A stretch of DNA of 64,000 nt from Acidisarcina sp963790505 (GTDB lineage Bacteria > Acidobacteriota > Terriglobia > Terriglobales > Acidobacteriaceae): NCBI GenBank assembly GCA_963790505.1, contig CAWBOT010000005.1, positions 372,001 through 436,000 on the forward strand. Reading direction: 5' to 3'. This document shows positions 46,020 to 55,663 of this stretch, piece by piece. The stretch's first letter is position 1. Each line of letters opens with the position of its first letter. The translations under genes were made by a program, and so were the position numbers. The notes beneath the pieces were generated by a model that ran no database searches, was not told the DNA's origin, and saw only the letters and a program-made list of their open reading frames with translations.

Positions 46020-46928
46020 TCAGGTGTGGTTCTTTTCCGACAGAGTGAGGAAGCTTTTCAGCCGGTCCATCTCATCTTTGCGGAGGAAGTCGATAAACTC
46101 CTCTGGCACTGGCCGCGAGGAACGTTGCAGCGAAGCTTTCAGGAACGCATAAAGACGAGCGGCCGCGCCGATGATGTAGGGTCTATTGGCAACTCTTCGG
46201 GTGATCCTGAATATTTCGAAGTAGGGATGGCTCCCCAGCGAGTGGTCCATCAGGCCCTCACGATACGAGGTCTTAAGAAGGCCGGCGACCGCGCCTGTTG
46301 GCCGGTGATGACGGACTTCCAGATCTGTGAATGCTTGCACCTTCCATCCATGCAGGCGGGCATTTACCTCGGCCTGCCAGTCGGGGCCTCCATAAGGCAT
46401 GGGGACGTAGGCGCCACCAATCTGTTCCAGGCATTCGCGCCGGAACAATTGAATGGCGTGCGCCACGGATAGAGGACTGTTCGATTTGCGGCTGCGGAAC
46501 TCACCCTTCTCGAGTTCGCAAATATAGCCACCCGCAAGACCAAGGGAAGGGTCCTGCGCAAATTTTGACAGCAAGCGCTCAAAGTAGGTTGGCTCTAACG
46601 TGACATCCGCATCCAGGTTTCCGATGAAGTCAAAATCATAGCCGCTCAGGTTGCGAAAGCCGGTGTTGATTGCGTGAACCTGGGCGACAAAATTCCGCGG
46701 ATGGTCTTCGGTGATCCGATGGAGCTGAATGAAATCATAACGGCTTGCATAACTGTTCACTATATCGTCGGTACGATCAGTCGAACCGTCGCTGACGATC
46801 ATCCAGCATTGGGGCCGAAGGGTCTGGCCGATAACGGACTCAATGAGTTGACCGAGGAACGCCTGTTCGTTGTAAGCGGCCGTCGCAAGAACGTATCCAT
46901 TCGCAGAGGTTTTGCTCTGGCTTGTCAT
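46020..46928 (-). CDS. Family 2 glycosyltransferase (first of two adjacent)
   Basis: A 302-residue GT2 enzyme: YVLATAAYNEQAFLGQLIES, the nucleotide-binding WMIVSDGSTDRTDDIV, the metal DxD in FIGNLDADVTLEPTYFERLL, and an acceptor-region EAEVNARLHG-like QAEVNARLHGWKVQAFTDLE. It transfers a sugar to the growing lipid-linked unit at the cytoplasmic face. The ATG at 46928 is used because it overlaps the stop of the upstream GT2 gene (ATGA); an ATG ten codons further up would overlap more and lacks a ribosome site. Confidence 0.92.
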   Translation of the reverse strand: MTSQSKTSANGYVLATAAYNEQAFLGQLIESVIGQTLRPQCWMIVSDGSTDRTDDIVNSYASRYDFIQLHRITEDHPRNFVAQVHAINTGFRNLSGYDFDFIGNLDADVTLEPTYFERLLSKFAQDPSLGLAGGYICELEKGEFRSRKSNSPLSVAHAIQLFRRECLEQIGGAYVPMPYGGPDWQAEVNARLHGWKVQAFTDLEVRHHRPTGAVAGLLKTSYREGLMDHSLGSHPYFEIFRITRRVANRPYIIGAAARLYAFLKASLQRSSRPVPEEFIDFLRKDEMDRLKSFLTLSEKNHT

Positions 46929-47905
46929 GGCTGCTCCGCTCTTAGACCCATCAGCCACGCGAGGCAGAACGCGCTTCTCTTCACTTTCAGAGGAGCGTCG
47001 ACATGCTCACTGCGCCTGAAGATATACATCAAAGAGTGGCCTGCCGCCCGAAGGAGATGATAGAGAAGGGCAGTGAGCCAATAGCCCAGGACGCCGAGGG
47101 ACGTGTGGTGCTTTTTCCAGTACTGCAGGTTCGCCCTATACATCTGGATATAGAAGCGCGTGGAGGCGGCTTTGGAACTGGCCCCGCCATAGTGGAGGGC
47201 CTGCGCACCAGCGAAATAGACCCTCGGCCATCCCGCCTGGTGAAAACGATAGGACCAGTCGATATCTTCGCCATACATGAAAAAGCTTTCGTCGAGCAGG
47301 CCGACCTGGTTGAGGGCTTCGCGCCGGATGAGGAGGAACCAGCCATTCAACACGTCGACTGCGGAGGTGGCGGTATTGTCAAAATCGTTCATGAGGACGC
47401 CGCCGAATCGAGGGCTGCCCTTAAAAATTGACCCGAGAGTGAGAGCGGTGCAAAGAGAGTTCCAGACGGTGGGAAACCGCATGTAGGAGCGGGCGACGAA
47501 ACCGCCAGGCGCGATCATGCGTGGACCCGACACGCCAATACCGGGATGCTGCTGCATAAAGTTGTACATGGTCTGTAAACAGCCCTCCGGGACGTTCACG
47601 TCGGAATTGACCAGGCATACGAATCGACCTTTCGAGGCCCGAATGCCGATATTGTTTGCAGTGGCAAAACCGAGATTTACGTCATTTCTTATGAGCGTGA
47701 CGCCGGGAAAGCGTGAACTCACCATCTCAGGGGTTCCGTCGCTGGAGGCGTTATCCACGACAATCGTCTCAGTGACGATGTTGAGAGATTGATGGGCAAG
47801 AGAGTCGAGACACTCCTCAACGTACCGCTTTGCGTTCCAGCTCACGACGATGATCGATAACTCAGCCACGGGATACTCCGAGCAGCATAGGAAACTCTTA
47901 GACAT
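46925..47905 (-). CDS. Family 2 glycosyltransferase (rhamnosyltransferase-like)
   Basis: A 326-residue GT2 enzyme of the WbbL/RfbF-like branch: LSIIVVSWNAKRYVEECLDS, IVVDNASSDGTPEMV, NLGFATANNIGIRASKGRFV, CLVNSDVNVP and FFMYGEDIDWSYRFHQAGWP. A hydrophobic C-terminal segment (LGYWLTALLYHLLRAAGHSL) may anchor it to the membrane. Relatives often move deoxysugars such as rhamnose. It overlaps the upstream methyltransferase gene by eight bases. Confidence 0.92.
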   Translation of the reverse strand: MSKSFLCCSEYPVAELSIIVVSWNAKRYVEECLDSLAHQSLNIVTETIVVDNASSDGTPEMVSSRFPGVTLIRNDVNLGFATANNIGIRASKGRFVCLVNSDVNVPEGCLQTMYNFMQQHPGIGVSGPRMIAPGGFVARSYMRFPTVWNSLCTALTLGSIFKGSPRFGGVLMNDFDNTATSAVDVLNGWFLLIRREALNQVGLLDESFFMYGEDIDWSYRFHQAGWPRVYFAGAQALHYGGASSKAASTRFYIQMYRANLQYWKKHHTSLGVLGYWLTALLYHLLRAAGHSLMYIFRRSEHVDAPLKVKRSAFCLAWLMGLRAEQP

Positions 47906-48872
47906 GCTTCACAAAAACGCCCTCGATCGACGCTCCACGGTCAGCGATGGCCGCGACCGCACGGAGCGACAGCACGAACGATAACCGAAACAGCTTTCTG
48001 ATGATCTTGACAAGAAGAGGGGTCGGCGAACCGGAACTGAGGGGCGCCTTCGATACGCCGACTTTCGCCAACAGATCCTCAAAAACGTAATGAAGACTAT
48101 GTTCTACGAAGCTATCGTCCAAGAGGGTGTGCAATTTTGTCGTTTCGAGGGAGGCGCTACCGGCTGCTTGCTCGAGTGATTGCGGAGAAAAGTGGACCAG
48201 GTGCCGCGGTAACTCTAACCCATACCAGTAAGACCGAAAGATCCGTGCCTCCCAGGAGTTGATGTTAGGGAGAACTACATAGAGGAAGCCACCTGGCCTT
48301 AACCAAGCACGCGCTCTCTTCATCAGTTCAAGCGGATCGTAGACATGTTCCAACAGATGGAAGCAAGTTATAACGTCAAAGCTTTCGGGTGTGAAGGGAG
48401 CATCTAGGGGATCGCCGACAAATACCTGTGCACCTGCGACTTTCCTCGCTGCCGCCGCCGCCTCCTCTGAGATTTCTACTCCGTACAGCTGCCACGATGG
48501 AGATTGAAGCGACTTCAGAAATGCGCCGGAGCTGCATCCTATGTCGAGAATGGCTCCGCCTGATTTAAGACTCAAAACGGTTTCGCGATGTCTTTTCCAA
48601 CGACGGGCGAGTTCGGTCTCGCCGGCGTTAACGATCATGTCGTGATAGCCATCTCCGTAGTGAAAGGCGATCGCGGCGGCATCCGGCGGATGAAAGAGCC
48701 GTACCAGATTGCAGGTTCTGCAACGAACGAGATCATAGACCTGCTTTCGTCCGTGGAAGCGGTCGGGTGCCTCCAGAAAAGGAGTTGCGGAAGAATCTTT
48801 GCAAATAGGGCACAGTTCCTGGGAGAGAGCCGCTGCTTCCCGAGTCGGGACGCGCTCGAATAAAATACTCAT
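47898..48872 (-). CDS. Methyltransferase with N-terminal zinc-binding motif
   Basis: A 324-residue protein. Residues about 20-60 hold a four-cysteine motif, ELCPICKDS and VRCRTCNLVRLF, and then a class I SAM domain (GGAILDIGCSSGAFLKSL, VITCFHLLEHVYDPLELMKR, ARAWLRPGGFLYVVLPN). This CxxC plus Methyltransf_23 layout is common in surface-glycan clusters, where members act on sugars. A hydrophobic C-terminal stretch may attach it to membrane. It overlaps the next GT2 gene by eight bases. Confidence 0.9.
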   Translation of the reverse strand: MSILFERVPTREAAALSQELCPICKDSSATPFLEAPDRFHGRKQVYDLVRCRTCNLVRLFHPPDAAAIAFHYGDGYHDMIVNAGETELARRWKRHRETVLSLKSGGAILDIGCSSGAFLKSLQSPSWQLYGVEISEEAAAAARKVAGAQVFVGDPLDAPFTPESFDVITCFHLLEHVYDPLELMKRARAWLRPGGFLYVVLPNINSWEARIFRSYWYGLELPRHLVHFSPQSLEQAAGSASLETTKLHTLLDDSFVEHSLHYVFEDLLAKVGVSKAPLSSGSPTPLLVKIIRKLFRLSFVLSLRAVAAIADRGASIEGVFVKHV

Positions 48873-48941
48873 GGCGAAGAATCTTTCCTATGATGATGTG
48901 GAGTGGAACCGCGAAAGTCAACGGGTGAATAGGCCGACCCA

Positions 48942-50354
48942 TCAGACTTGTTGAAGGCGCGCCTGCTCGCCTGCGAGAGAGGGCAACGTCCGCGGAGACT
49001 GATCGAGGCGATCTGCATAGTCGCGCTCTTCCTCGAAATATTCGGCGGTCGATCTATCGCTCGGAACCAGAAGTCGAGCAGAGCAGGCGCTTACGAAGGC
49101 GAGTGACGCATACCACCAAAACCTCACCTGATCGAAATAGTCCGCTCCAAAGAATGCGACGACGTGGGCAAAGATAATCGCGCCCATTGTCCACGTCATC
49201 CATGCAGCCTCGGGTTCGATATCGGATGATTTACATACCGTTCCCACACGGCTGAAGGTGCGCGTGATGACCAGGAGGAACAGGGCAAATGCAGCGAGGC
49301 CGCCCCGGAACGCCTCGGCAACAAACTGATTTTGGATGTCCCACATGTCCCATCCCCATGTCTGGTTGTCGTGGGTGCCAAACAACCACCAGTCGTTAAA
49401 GTGGCGGATACATGTATCGACTAACATGGCGCGATGGTAGCTTGAGGAGCCCCCGACCAAATCGACGTGGGCCAAAATGAACCAAATTGGCGCCTTCATG
49501 ATGAGGCCGATCGCACAGAGTGCGAAGACCAGGACCCAACGGAGCGTGCGCATCCTGTTGCGAAGACGCCATAGGCAGAGCGCGAAGATGCCGCCGACGT
49601 ATGCGCCGAAAGGAGTACTCGAGGCTGACGTCACAACCATAGTAGTCGCAGCTAGAATTCCGCAAGCGGCGAGGAATCTGGACTTGTGCCTCGACCAAAG
49701 CGCCACGAACAGAGGGACGACGGTTGCGCCAAAGACACCGGCGGTAATCGCATGCGCAAAAGGTCCCTGGCTTCTTGCTTTGCCTTCTCGGATATCAGGG
49801 GCGGTGACTCCCCCAAGAGAACCGAATATGTTCGTCATCGATCGCTGCTCATAGGCCATGCCAATGGCCGCGACTACCGCAATCAGAACGAATACTTTCG
49901 CCGCTCTAAAGATGTCCTCTTCGCTCTGTATGCAAAATCGCAAGAGCAAGTAACCGCCCAGACTGTCCCACAGGAAACCGCATTGGTTCGCCACGGCGTC
50001 GGCACGGCCAAAAAGCAATATGAAGGCCACTGCGCGAGTCAGTGCCCAACCAATGAAAACCTTATCGATCGCGGTCCAGCCATTGGCAAACAGCGCTTGG
50101 CCACCGGCTAGCCGGTTCGCAATCAATCTTCCTAAAGCCACGAGAATGACGATTCTTACCACGTATAGATGCACGCCAGCCACTACCAGCGTCTGGCCCG
50201 AAGGAGTCAGAAAGCCGACGAGCAGGAATGATACAAGGACCCATTTACGAGGTAACAGCAGGATGGATACGATGGCAAGAACCATCGCAGCCAACACGAT
50301 CGGACTGAGGAATGTTTCGGCGACTCCACCTCCGAAACGATAATTCGTTGGCAT
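48942..50354 (-). CDS. O-antigen ligase/polymerase-like membrane protein (Wzy candidate)
   Basis: A 470-residue polytopic protein with about eleven membrane helices. A large periplasmic loop before the last helices contains SSSYHRAMLVDTCIRHFNDW and WLFGTHDNQTWGWDMWDIQN, the kind of region found in the Wzy_C/O-antigen polymerase family. In this locus it is the best candidate for the polymerase that joins repeat units in the periplasm. Sequence similarity in this family is weak, so the call depends on topology and context. Confidence 0.8.
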   Translation of the reverse strand: MPTNYRFGGGVAETFLSPIVLAAMVLAIVSILLLPRKWVLVSFLLVGFLTPSGQTLVVAGVHLYVVRIVILVALGRLIANRLAGGQALFANGWTAIDKVFIGWALTRAVAFILLFGRADAVANQCGFLWDSLGGYLLLRFCIQSEEDIFRAAKVFVLIAVVAAIGMAYEQRSMTNIFGSLGGVTAPDIREGKARSQGPFAHAITAGVFGATVVPLFVALWSRHKSRFLAACGILAATTMVVTSASSTPFGAYVGGIFALCLWRLRNRMRTLRWVLVFALCAIGLIMKAPIWFILAHVDLVGGSSSYHRAMLVDTCIRHFNDWWLFGTHDNQTWGWDMWDIQNQFVAEAFRGGLAAFALFLLVITRTFSRVGTVCKSSDIEPEAAWMTWTMGAIIFAHVVAFFGADYFDQVRFWWYASLAFVSACSARLLVPSDRSTAEYFEEERDYADRLDQSPRTLPSLAGEQARLQQV

Positions 50355-50497
50355 TCGGGCTGCCTGTCTTGTTGTCAGCGGTGTGAGATTGATGAACCCT
50401 TCGTCTGTCAGCGCCGGAGTGAAAGAACACGCATCGGCTGAAATCAGCGGAGTGACGACCCATTCATTTCGTGGCCGAGAGATGCGCCACCCTGCTA

Positions 50498-51757
50498 TTA
50501 CACGGGTAACAGGCCGAGTAGCGAAATCGAAGGCGAAATCTCAAGGAACCTCAGACTGATTGTCTGCACAATCCTGTCCGCGCTCTGGCCATCCCATTTA
50601 TCGGGAATGGCGCCAGATGGCCGCGAGGTGAGCTGACGACTTATAGCGCTTTGAATCCCTTCCCTTCGGACGCTTGCAAGTATGTTGGTACCTTTGACAA
50701 TCGTTATCGGGCGCTCGGTGTTGTCTCGAACTGTGACGCAGGGCACGCCGAGGCACGTGGTCTCCTCCTGAATCCCGCCCGAGTCGGTCACGACGAGCCG
50801 GGCGTGGCTCATCAAGTGAAGGAAGTCGAGGTAGCTGAGCGGATCAACCATCCGAATCCCGGCTGCGTCGTTCACCATGTCCAGGGCATCTGCCGGGCGA
50901 GAAGAATGCCCGGAAGAGAAGTAGTCTCCCAAGCCAAGCTCCGCAATCCTTTTCTGTGTGCGCGGGTGAGCGGGGAAGACAACTATATGGTCTGAAGCGA
51001 GTCGCTGAAGTCCCTCAAGAATCTCCTGGAAGGGTTCGCGTCGATCCACGTTTGCGGGACGGTGAAGTGTGAGCAGCGCGTAAGGCAAGTGTGCCTCCGC
51101 CCGCGTCTTCAGGCCAAGCTTTTCACGAATGTTCGAGGCATCTGCGCGGTGCTTGTAAGCAAGAAGGGAATCGATCATCGTGTTACCAACGAAATGGATC
51201 TTGTCGGCACTCACGCCCTCCAGCATGAGGTTATGAAGGGCGCTTTCCTCGGTGGTAAAGAGGAGGTCGGATAGCTGGTCTGTCAAGATGCGATTGATCT
51301 CCTCGGGCATGCTTCGGTCTAAGGACCGGAGACCAGCCTCGACATGAGCCACCAATGGACGGGTGCCCGAGGCGTCAAAAGATATTTTGGAGGCAACCAG
51401 CGCACAAGCGACCGTCGAGTTGACGTCGCCTACGACGATGAGTACGTCAGGCAGCGCTTCCAGTAGAACCTGCTCGAACTTTCGCATGATCTCCGCGGTT
51501 TGTTGCGCATGTGATGCAGAGCCAACGCCCAAATGAACATCCGGGGCGGGCATTTCGAGGTCCGCGAAAAACGAGTCTGACATGAGCCTGTCGTAATGCT
51601 GCCCGGTGTGGACTAGAACGTGATGAATGGGGCCAACCTGAGGGCGCGCCTCATCCCGTCCACTCCGAACAAGATCGTTATGGCGTTGAATCGACTTAAT
51701 GATGGGCGCCACTTTCATGAAATTGGGCCGCGCCCCGACAACGCTCATTACTTTCAT
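50498..51757 (-). CDS. wecB: Non-hydrolysing UDP-N-acetylglucosamine 2-epimerase
   Basis: A 419-residue enzyme that interconverts UDP-GlcNAc and UDP-ManNAc. Diagnostic blocks: VVGARPNFMKVAPIIKSIQR, HTGQHYDRLMSDSFFADLEM, VVGDVNSTVACALVASKI, HVEAGLRSLDRSMPEEINRI, LTLHRPANVDRREPF and VVTDSGGIQEETTCLGVPCV. The ATG at 51757 follows AGGAG. In this locus it would supply ManNAc-type residues. Length is close to the bacterial norm with an unconserved C-terminal tail. Confidence 0.95.
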   Translation of the reverse strand: MKVMSVVGARPNFMKVAPIIKSIQRHNDLVRSGRDEARPQVGPIHHVLVHTGQHYDRLMSDSFFADLEMPAPDVHLGVGSASHAQQTAEIMRKFEQVLLEALPDVLIVVGDVNSTVACALVASKISFDASGTRPLVAHVEAGLRSLDRSMPEEINRILTDQLSDLLFTTEESALHNLMLEGVSADKIHFVGNTMIDSLLAYKHRADASNIREKLGLKTRAEAHLPYALLTLHRPANVDRREPFQEILEGLQRLASDHIVVFPAHPRTQKRIAELGLGDYFSSGHSSRPADALDMVNDAAGIRMVDPLSYLDFLHLMSHARLVVTDSGGIQEETTCLGVPCVTVRDNTERPITIVKGTNILASVRREGIQSAISRQLTSRPSGAIPDKWDGQSADRIVQTISLRFLEISPSISLLGLLPV

Positions 51758-51773
51758 CGACGTTTCTCCTCAG

Positions 51774-52931
51774 TTATAAAGCGGCAGTATTTCGGGAAAT
51801 GGCTGTACCGCGCCGCCCAGCAAATGCATAGAGAAGCCAGCCAAGCTCATAGGGGCGGCACTCTCTGAGTACCTGCAAAGTGCCGGTGGTCCGGGCCAGG
51901 TCGCCTGGCCGCACCAGTTGGAGAACCTTACGCATATAAGAGCCGGACCTCTGCGGATGAATGTTTCTCCAGACGACACAGTAATTCGGCTCAAACATGT
52001 TCGCGGCAAGCTCATTGTTTCCGTAGATCCAACTGAGGCCTTTGAAGATCGCTTCGCTAAAGTCCCGGTTCGTATCCTCTCCCAAGGCGAGGAGGGCCAT
52101 CGGTGCCATGCCGTGCTGGTGAACGCTGTAGACGGGGAACTTATCGAAGACGTTCCCGTTCTGAGCGTCATAATGCCACCACCATTGCCCCTGCGCGCCC
52201 TGAGCTTCGCAGATGGCGTCACCACATCGTTGCGCCATTCTGAGGGCCTCGGCGCTCTGATATGCCTTAGCGAACAGCGTCAGGCCGAGGATGGGGTATA
52301 CCTGATCCGCAAAGCTTCCAATACGGCCGCGAAGAAGTCCTTGCGGGCTCTTCCACGTCGCCTGATGCCCGAAGAAGCCATGTGGGCCCTGGTTGCGAGC
52401 CAGTAATTCATAGCACTTCAAGGAGATATCGTGACATCCGAAAAGGGACGATCCCAGAGCCATGCCGGCGTATGACAACCCCGATATCAGCCACGCGACC
52501 TGCATGGTATTCACTTGTCGAAAGGCGGAGCAGCGCGACAGGGCCGAGTCTATTTGCAACGAAAAATAGAGGCTGCGCAGACGATCAGGTGTGACCACAG
52601 CGACAAGCCACAACAGCAGTCCCATGTCGCCGACATTGTTCAACCAACCTAAATCCGCAAGGAGCCCCTGCAAAACGGTTTGAACGTCGATGGGAGGCTT
52701 AATGCCTGTCGCTTCCAGACGGTGCAGGCCAAGAAGAGTCATCATGGTGTAGCGGTGAGACAAACCATCCTTTGCGACGCCTCCCGGTCCGTAGGTGAGG
52801 CGGTGGTAAAAGAGCCGACTGTCGTGATCGAACATATGCACCAGGCCATCGCTTGCAAAGTCGATCAGTTGGGGGATGTTCATGCTGAAAGCTTCTGCCG
52901 GATGAGGAGCGGCGAGTGAACTAGTTACCAT
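51774..52931 (-). CDS. Predicted alpha/alpha-barrel protein of unknown function
   Basis: A protein of about 385 residues, helical throughout, with evenly spaced aromatic and Gly-rich motifs such as GLSHRYTMMTLLGLHRLEAT, GPHGFFGHQATW and QGQWWWHYDAQNGNVFDKFP followed by VYSVHQHGMAPMALLALGED. The regular helix pairs suggest a six-hairpin or terpenoid-cyclase-like barrel; I cannot name a family. It overlaps the DUF354 gene by 11 bases if the ATG at 52931 is used; an ATG at 52883 (MNIPQL) is the alternative. Close linkage suggests the two act on the same glycan intermediate. Confidence 0.7.
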   Translation of the reverse strand: MVTSSLAAPHPAEAFSMNIPQLIDFASDGLVHMFDHDSRLFYHRLTYGPGGVAKDGLSHRYTMMTLLGLHRLEATGIKPPIDVQTVLQGLLADLGWLNNVGDMGLLLWLVAVVTPDRLRSLYFSLQIDSALSRCSAFRQVNTMQVAWLISGLSYAGMALGSSLFGCHDISLKCYELLARNQGPHGFFGHQATWKSPQGLLRGRIGSFADQVYPILGLTLFAKAYQSAEALRMAQRCGDAICEAQGAQGQWWWHYDAQNGNVFDKFPVYSVHQHGMAPMALLALGEDTNRDFSEAIFKGLSWIYGNNELAANMFEPNYCVVWRNIHPQRSGSYMRKVLQLVRPGDLARTTGTLQVLRECRPYELGWLLYAFAGRRGTAISRNTAAL

Positions 52932-54081
52932 AAAGTGCCTGCTGTCTGCCTGGAGCGATACCGGCAAGAATTGCCTGGACCTTGTCGACAACAAAGCCCA
53001 GCGTCGAATGATTCCCCTGCAGATAGTCACAGTCCCGATCTCTTCGGCGGAGTGGCATGAGGGTCCGAAGATCTTCGGGTCTTTCGATCAGCACCATGCG
53101 GCCCGCATCGGCCAGGTAGCGGTCCACCGCCCCGGTCTTTCCTCGAAAAATGCTGTACACAGGAACGCCCAGGGCCGCCGCTTCGCGATTCATCGTGCCC
53201 CCGCCGCTTACTACCAGATCAGAAGCAAAAATCAGGTTTAACCCGTCAACTGCCCGGGCGGGGATAGTGATCTTCCTGCACTCGAACAGGTATGGCCACG
53301 AGCCGCGAATCGATTCTGCCTGCCGGTCGTTACGCGGGAGCAACACAATCCGCACGTCGGGGGTAGCAGCCAGAAGGTCAATCAGATGACGAAAAAGAAT
53401 GTCGCTCTCTGGATTGTGATAGTGCGCCTCATTGGCGGGCGGGCGGATTGTTACCACTAAGTCGTCTTCGCCCAGACCCAGGCTGCTGCGCATGCCGTTG
53501 TTTATAGAAAAGCTGGGAACATAAATATCCTCCTTGATTCCGGGGTAACCTATAACGCGCTCGGGAGCCAATCGAAAGGCGCTGGCAGGTATTGCTTGAG
53601 GAGCCATAACCCAGTGCGGCTTGAGCGCTGTCAGACCGGATACAAATTCATAGTCCACCATCACGATGGAGGGAATTCGCAGAGCCGCACAGAGGAGGAG
53701 TTGCGAGCGCGAGCCATGCGAGAGCGCTAAATGCGGGCGCTGACGCAGAACGGCGGGAACTAGTGCGGCGGTCCTGATACCCAGGCCCGAGAGTTTCAGT
53801 ATTTTATTTTGCCCATAGTGGCGTCCGATGACCTCACACTCGACTTCGAGAAGGCGCGCCAACTGGCAGACCTGGAAGCAGTCGCGGGCGGTGACCATAA
53901 CGCTATGTCCGCGGCGCTGCAACTCTTTGATAACCGGAGAGAAGAGTGGAACGTGCGGCGAGTTGTCGAGATCGATCCAAACCGAGCGTGTCTGGTGCTG
54001 TCCCGCTTTGGCGGACGGGTAGCCGGCGGATAGACGACCGCTATCGACAACCGTGGGCAGAGTGATTGAGCCGGTTGGCAT
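52921..54081 (-). CDS. DUF354 family protein (GT-B-like fold)
   Basis: A 386-residue protein. It opens with VWIDLDNSPHVPLFSPVIKE and has the DUF354 blocks LALSHGSRSQLLLCAALRIP, VIRPPANEAHYH-like VTIRPPANEAHYHNPESDIL, and the late SDLVVSGGGTMNREAAALGV, similar to the nucleotide-sugar site of WecB and MurG-like GT-B folds. Activity is not established; a glycosyltransferase role fits the locus. The ATG at 54081 is chosen because GAGGAC lies eight bases upstream; a longer form to 54150 overlaps the upstream gene and has no ribosome site. Confidence 0.85.
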   Translation of the reverse strand: MPTGSITLPTVVDSGRLSAGYPSAKAGQHQTRSVWIDLDNSPHVPLFSPVIKELQRRGHSVMVTARDCFQVCQLARLLEVECEVIGRHYGQNKILKLSGLGIRTAALVPAVLRQRPHLALSHGSRSQLLLCAALRIPSIVMVDYEFVSGLTALKPHWVMAPQAIPASAFRLAPERVIGYPGIKEDIYVPSFSINNGMRSSLGLGEDDLVVTIRPPANEAHYHNPESDILFRHLIDLLAATPDVRIVLLPRNDRQAESIRGSWPYLFECRKITIPARAVDGLNLIFASDLVVSGGGTMNREAAALGVPVYSIFRGKTGAVDRYLADAGRMVLIERPEDLRTLMPLRRRDRDCDYLQGNHSTLGFVVDKVQAILAGIAPGRQQALYGN

Positions 54082-54124
54082 TTGATGATGTCCTCTGGGA
54101 AGAATAGTGACGCGAACTGTTCCG

Positions 54125-55660
54125 TTACCTGACGGGATGATGATCGGCATGACGGCCAGCTACGACGATTAGCTCTATTGCGGAAAGCGCCCGCGCAAGG
54201 CCGAAAGTCTTGCGGCACGGTTCCTTTGCTCTCTCCGGTATGATCTCGACGTATCGGTCCAGTCTCATCCCACCCTGGGTCAGCCATGAGTGCAAGACGC
54301 GGCGTGACGTCCTCGGTCGGCTGGGGAGAGACCGCAGATCGAGGAGGCCGCGAACTCCATTGCTTCGAAATTTTCTCCACAAGGTCCGTGCCACACCGAG
54401 ATTCGGAACGGCGATAATGACGATTGCGTGGCGGGCGAGCAGAGGCGCGAGACGTGAGAGAACGCCGCCCGGAGCCTCGAAGAGATGAAGGATGTTGGAT
54501 ATCAGGATGCAATCAAAGGTCTCTCCCAAGAGCCGCGACACAGCTGTGGATAAATCGCCCTGAACAATCCGGACAAGGGAGTTGTCAACGCAAGCAGAGA
54601 TGGCTGCATCCAGCGGGACCGTGGCGACCGTCTTGCCTTCTCTGGCGAGCGCCTCCTCCGTAGCGCCCCATCCACACCCGATCGACAGGACGTTACGAGC
54701 GGTAGCCGGTATCATGCCGATCAGGTCATTGCGGACGGGTTCGTAATAGCTTTTCTGAGACTCTGAAGGCTCGATTGCGCGGGCTGAATCGGCGAGAAGA
54801 GATGTGCCTGGCTGATCGCCGGCGGCAATGGCCAGAAGCGCCTTCACCTGCAGATTGAAACGGTGAGCGCCGAGACCAAGGTTCCCAATATATTTATTAG
54901 GTAAATGTGGAATGAGAAAGCTGTCTAGCTCCGAGATACAAATCAACTTCGTAAGGCCACATTGCGTGTAGGGGTCGGTCGCCGCGCTTTCAAGAAGGCC
55001 GTAGGCGCCACGATGGGGAGCGACGAGAAACCCTCCCGAATCAATCGCCTTGCCCAGTTGTGCGCGGGTCAGCATGAAGACCGCAGCATGTTCGTTGGTG
55101 AAGAACGCGAATGTCGAGTCGCCGGCCTTCGTGACCGACTGTGTATCCCAGTGATAGGCGCCATGCACGTCGGGATAGGAGATGGTTCCACCCATGCCCG
55201 TCTCATAGCGAAGAAAGCCAGGAACCGTATTTTCGGGCAGGAGCGAGGTCGCATGTAAGAACGCGTCGATATTCCTCAAGGTGATTAAGGTGTCGTCTTC
55301 GGAGTAAATAAAGAGGTCGTACCTATGGAGCCGATCCGCCATGATCTGCTTGTGTCCGAACGGGAGAGAGCATGGGTCTCTTGCCGGAAGCCCGACGACC
55401 ACCTCAATCCTGGGATCCAGAGCGCGCGGAATGTTGGAGAGTACAACGATATCCACCTGACGGGGCATGGACAAATATTCGTCGATCAATCGCAGCAAAT
55501 AAGGATCATTTCCGTTGCCATAACTGGCAATGACGACGAGCACCCGGAGTTCGGCTGTTGCGTCAGCCACCGCCGCTGTAGTGGCTATCTGACGGCTCTT
55601 GCCGTTCCGCGTTCCCGGTGTGACGACCCTGGTCCGCGTTTTTGAATCCAGTGTCTGCAT
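54125..55660 (-). CDS. Fusion of a GT-A-like domain with a SAM methyltransferase
   Basis: A 511-residue two-domain protein. The N-terminal part (about 35-290) looks like a nucleotide-sugar-binding domain: RVLVVIASYGNGNDPYLLRL, DIVVLSNIPRAL and an acidic YDLFIYSEDDTLITLRNIDA that resembles a DxD metal site. The C-terminal part (about 320-490) is a class I methyltransferase: VLSIGCGWGATEEALAREGK, VRIVQGDLSTAVSR and FDCILISNILHLFEAPGGVL. The fusion could transfer and then methylate a sugar, capping or decorating the chain, which is inference. It is followed after three bases by the upstream large fusion gene. Confidence 0.8.
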   Translation of the reverse strand: MQTLDSKTRTRVVTPGTRNGKSRQIATTAAVADATAELRVLVVIASYGNGNDPYLLRLIDEYLSMPRQVDIVVLSNIPRALDPRIEVVVGLPARDPCSLPFGHKQIMADRLHRYDLFIYSEDDTLITLRNIDAFLHATSLLPENTVPGFLRYETGMGGTISYPDVHGAYHWDTQSVTKAGDSTFAFFTNEHAAVFMLTRAQLGKAIDSGGFLVAPHRGAYGLLESAATDPYTQCGLTKLICISELDSFLIPHLPNKYIGNLGLGAHRFNLQVKALLAIAAGDQPGTSLLADSARAIEPSESQKSYYEPVRNDLIGMIPATARNVLSIGCGWGATEEALAREGKTVATVPLDAAISACVDNSLVRIVQGDLSTAVSRLLGETFDCILISNILHLFEAPGGVLSRLAPLLARHAIVIIAVPNLGVARTLWRKFRSNGVRGLLDLRSLPSRPRTSRRVLHSWLTQGGMRLDRYVEIIPERAKEPCRKTFGLARALSAIELIVVAGRHADHHPVR

Positions 55661-55663
55661 GAG

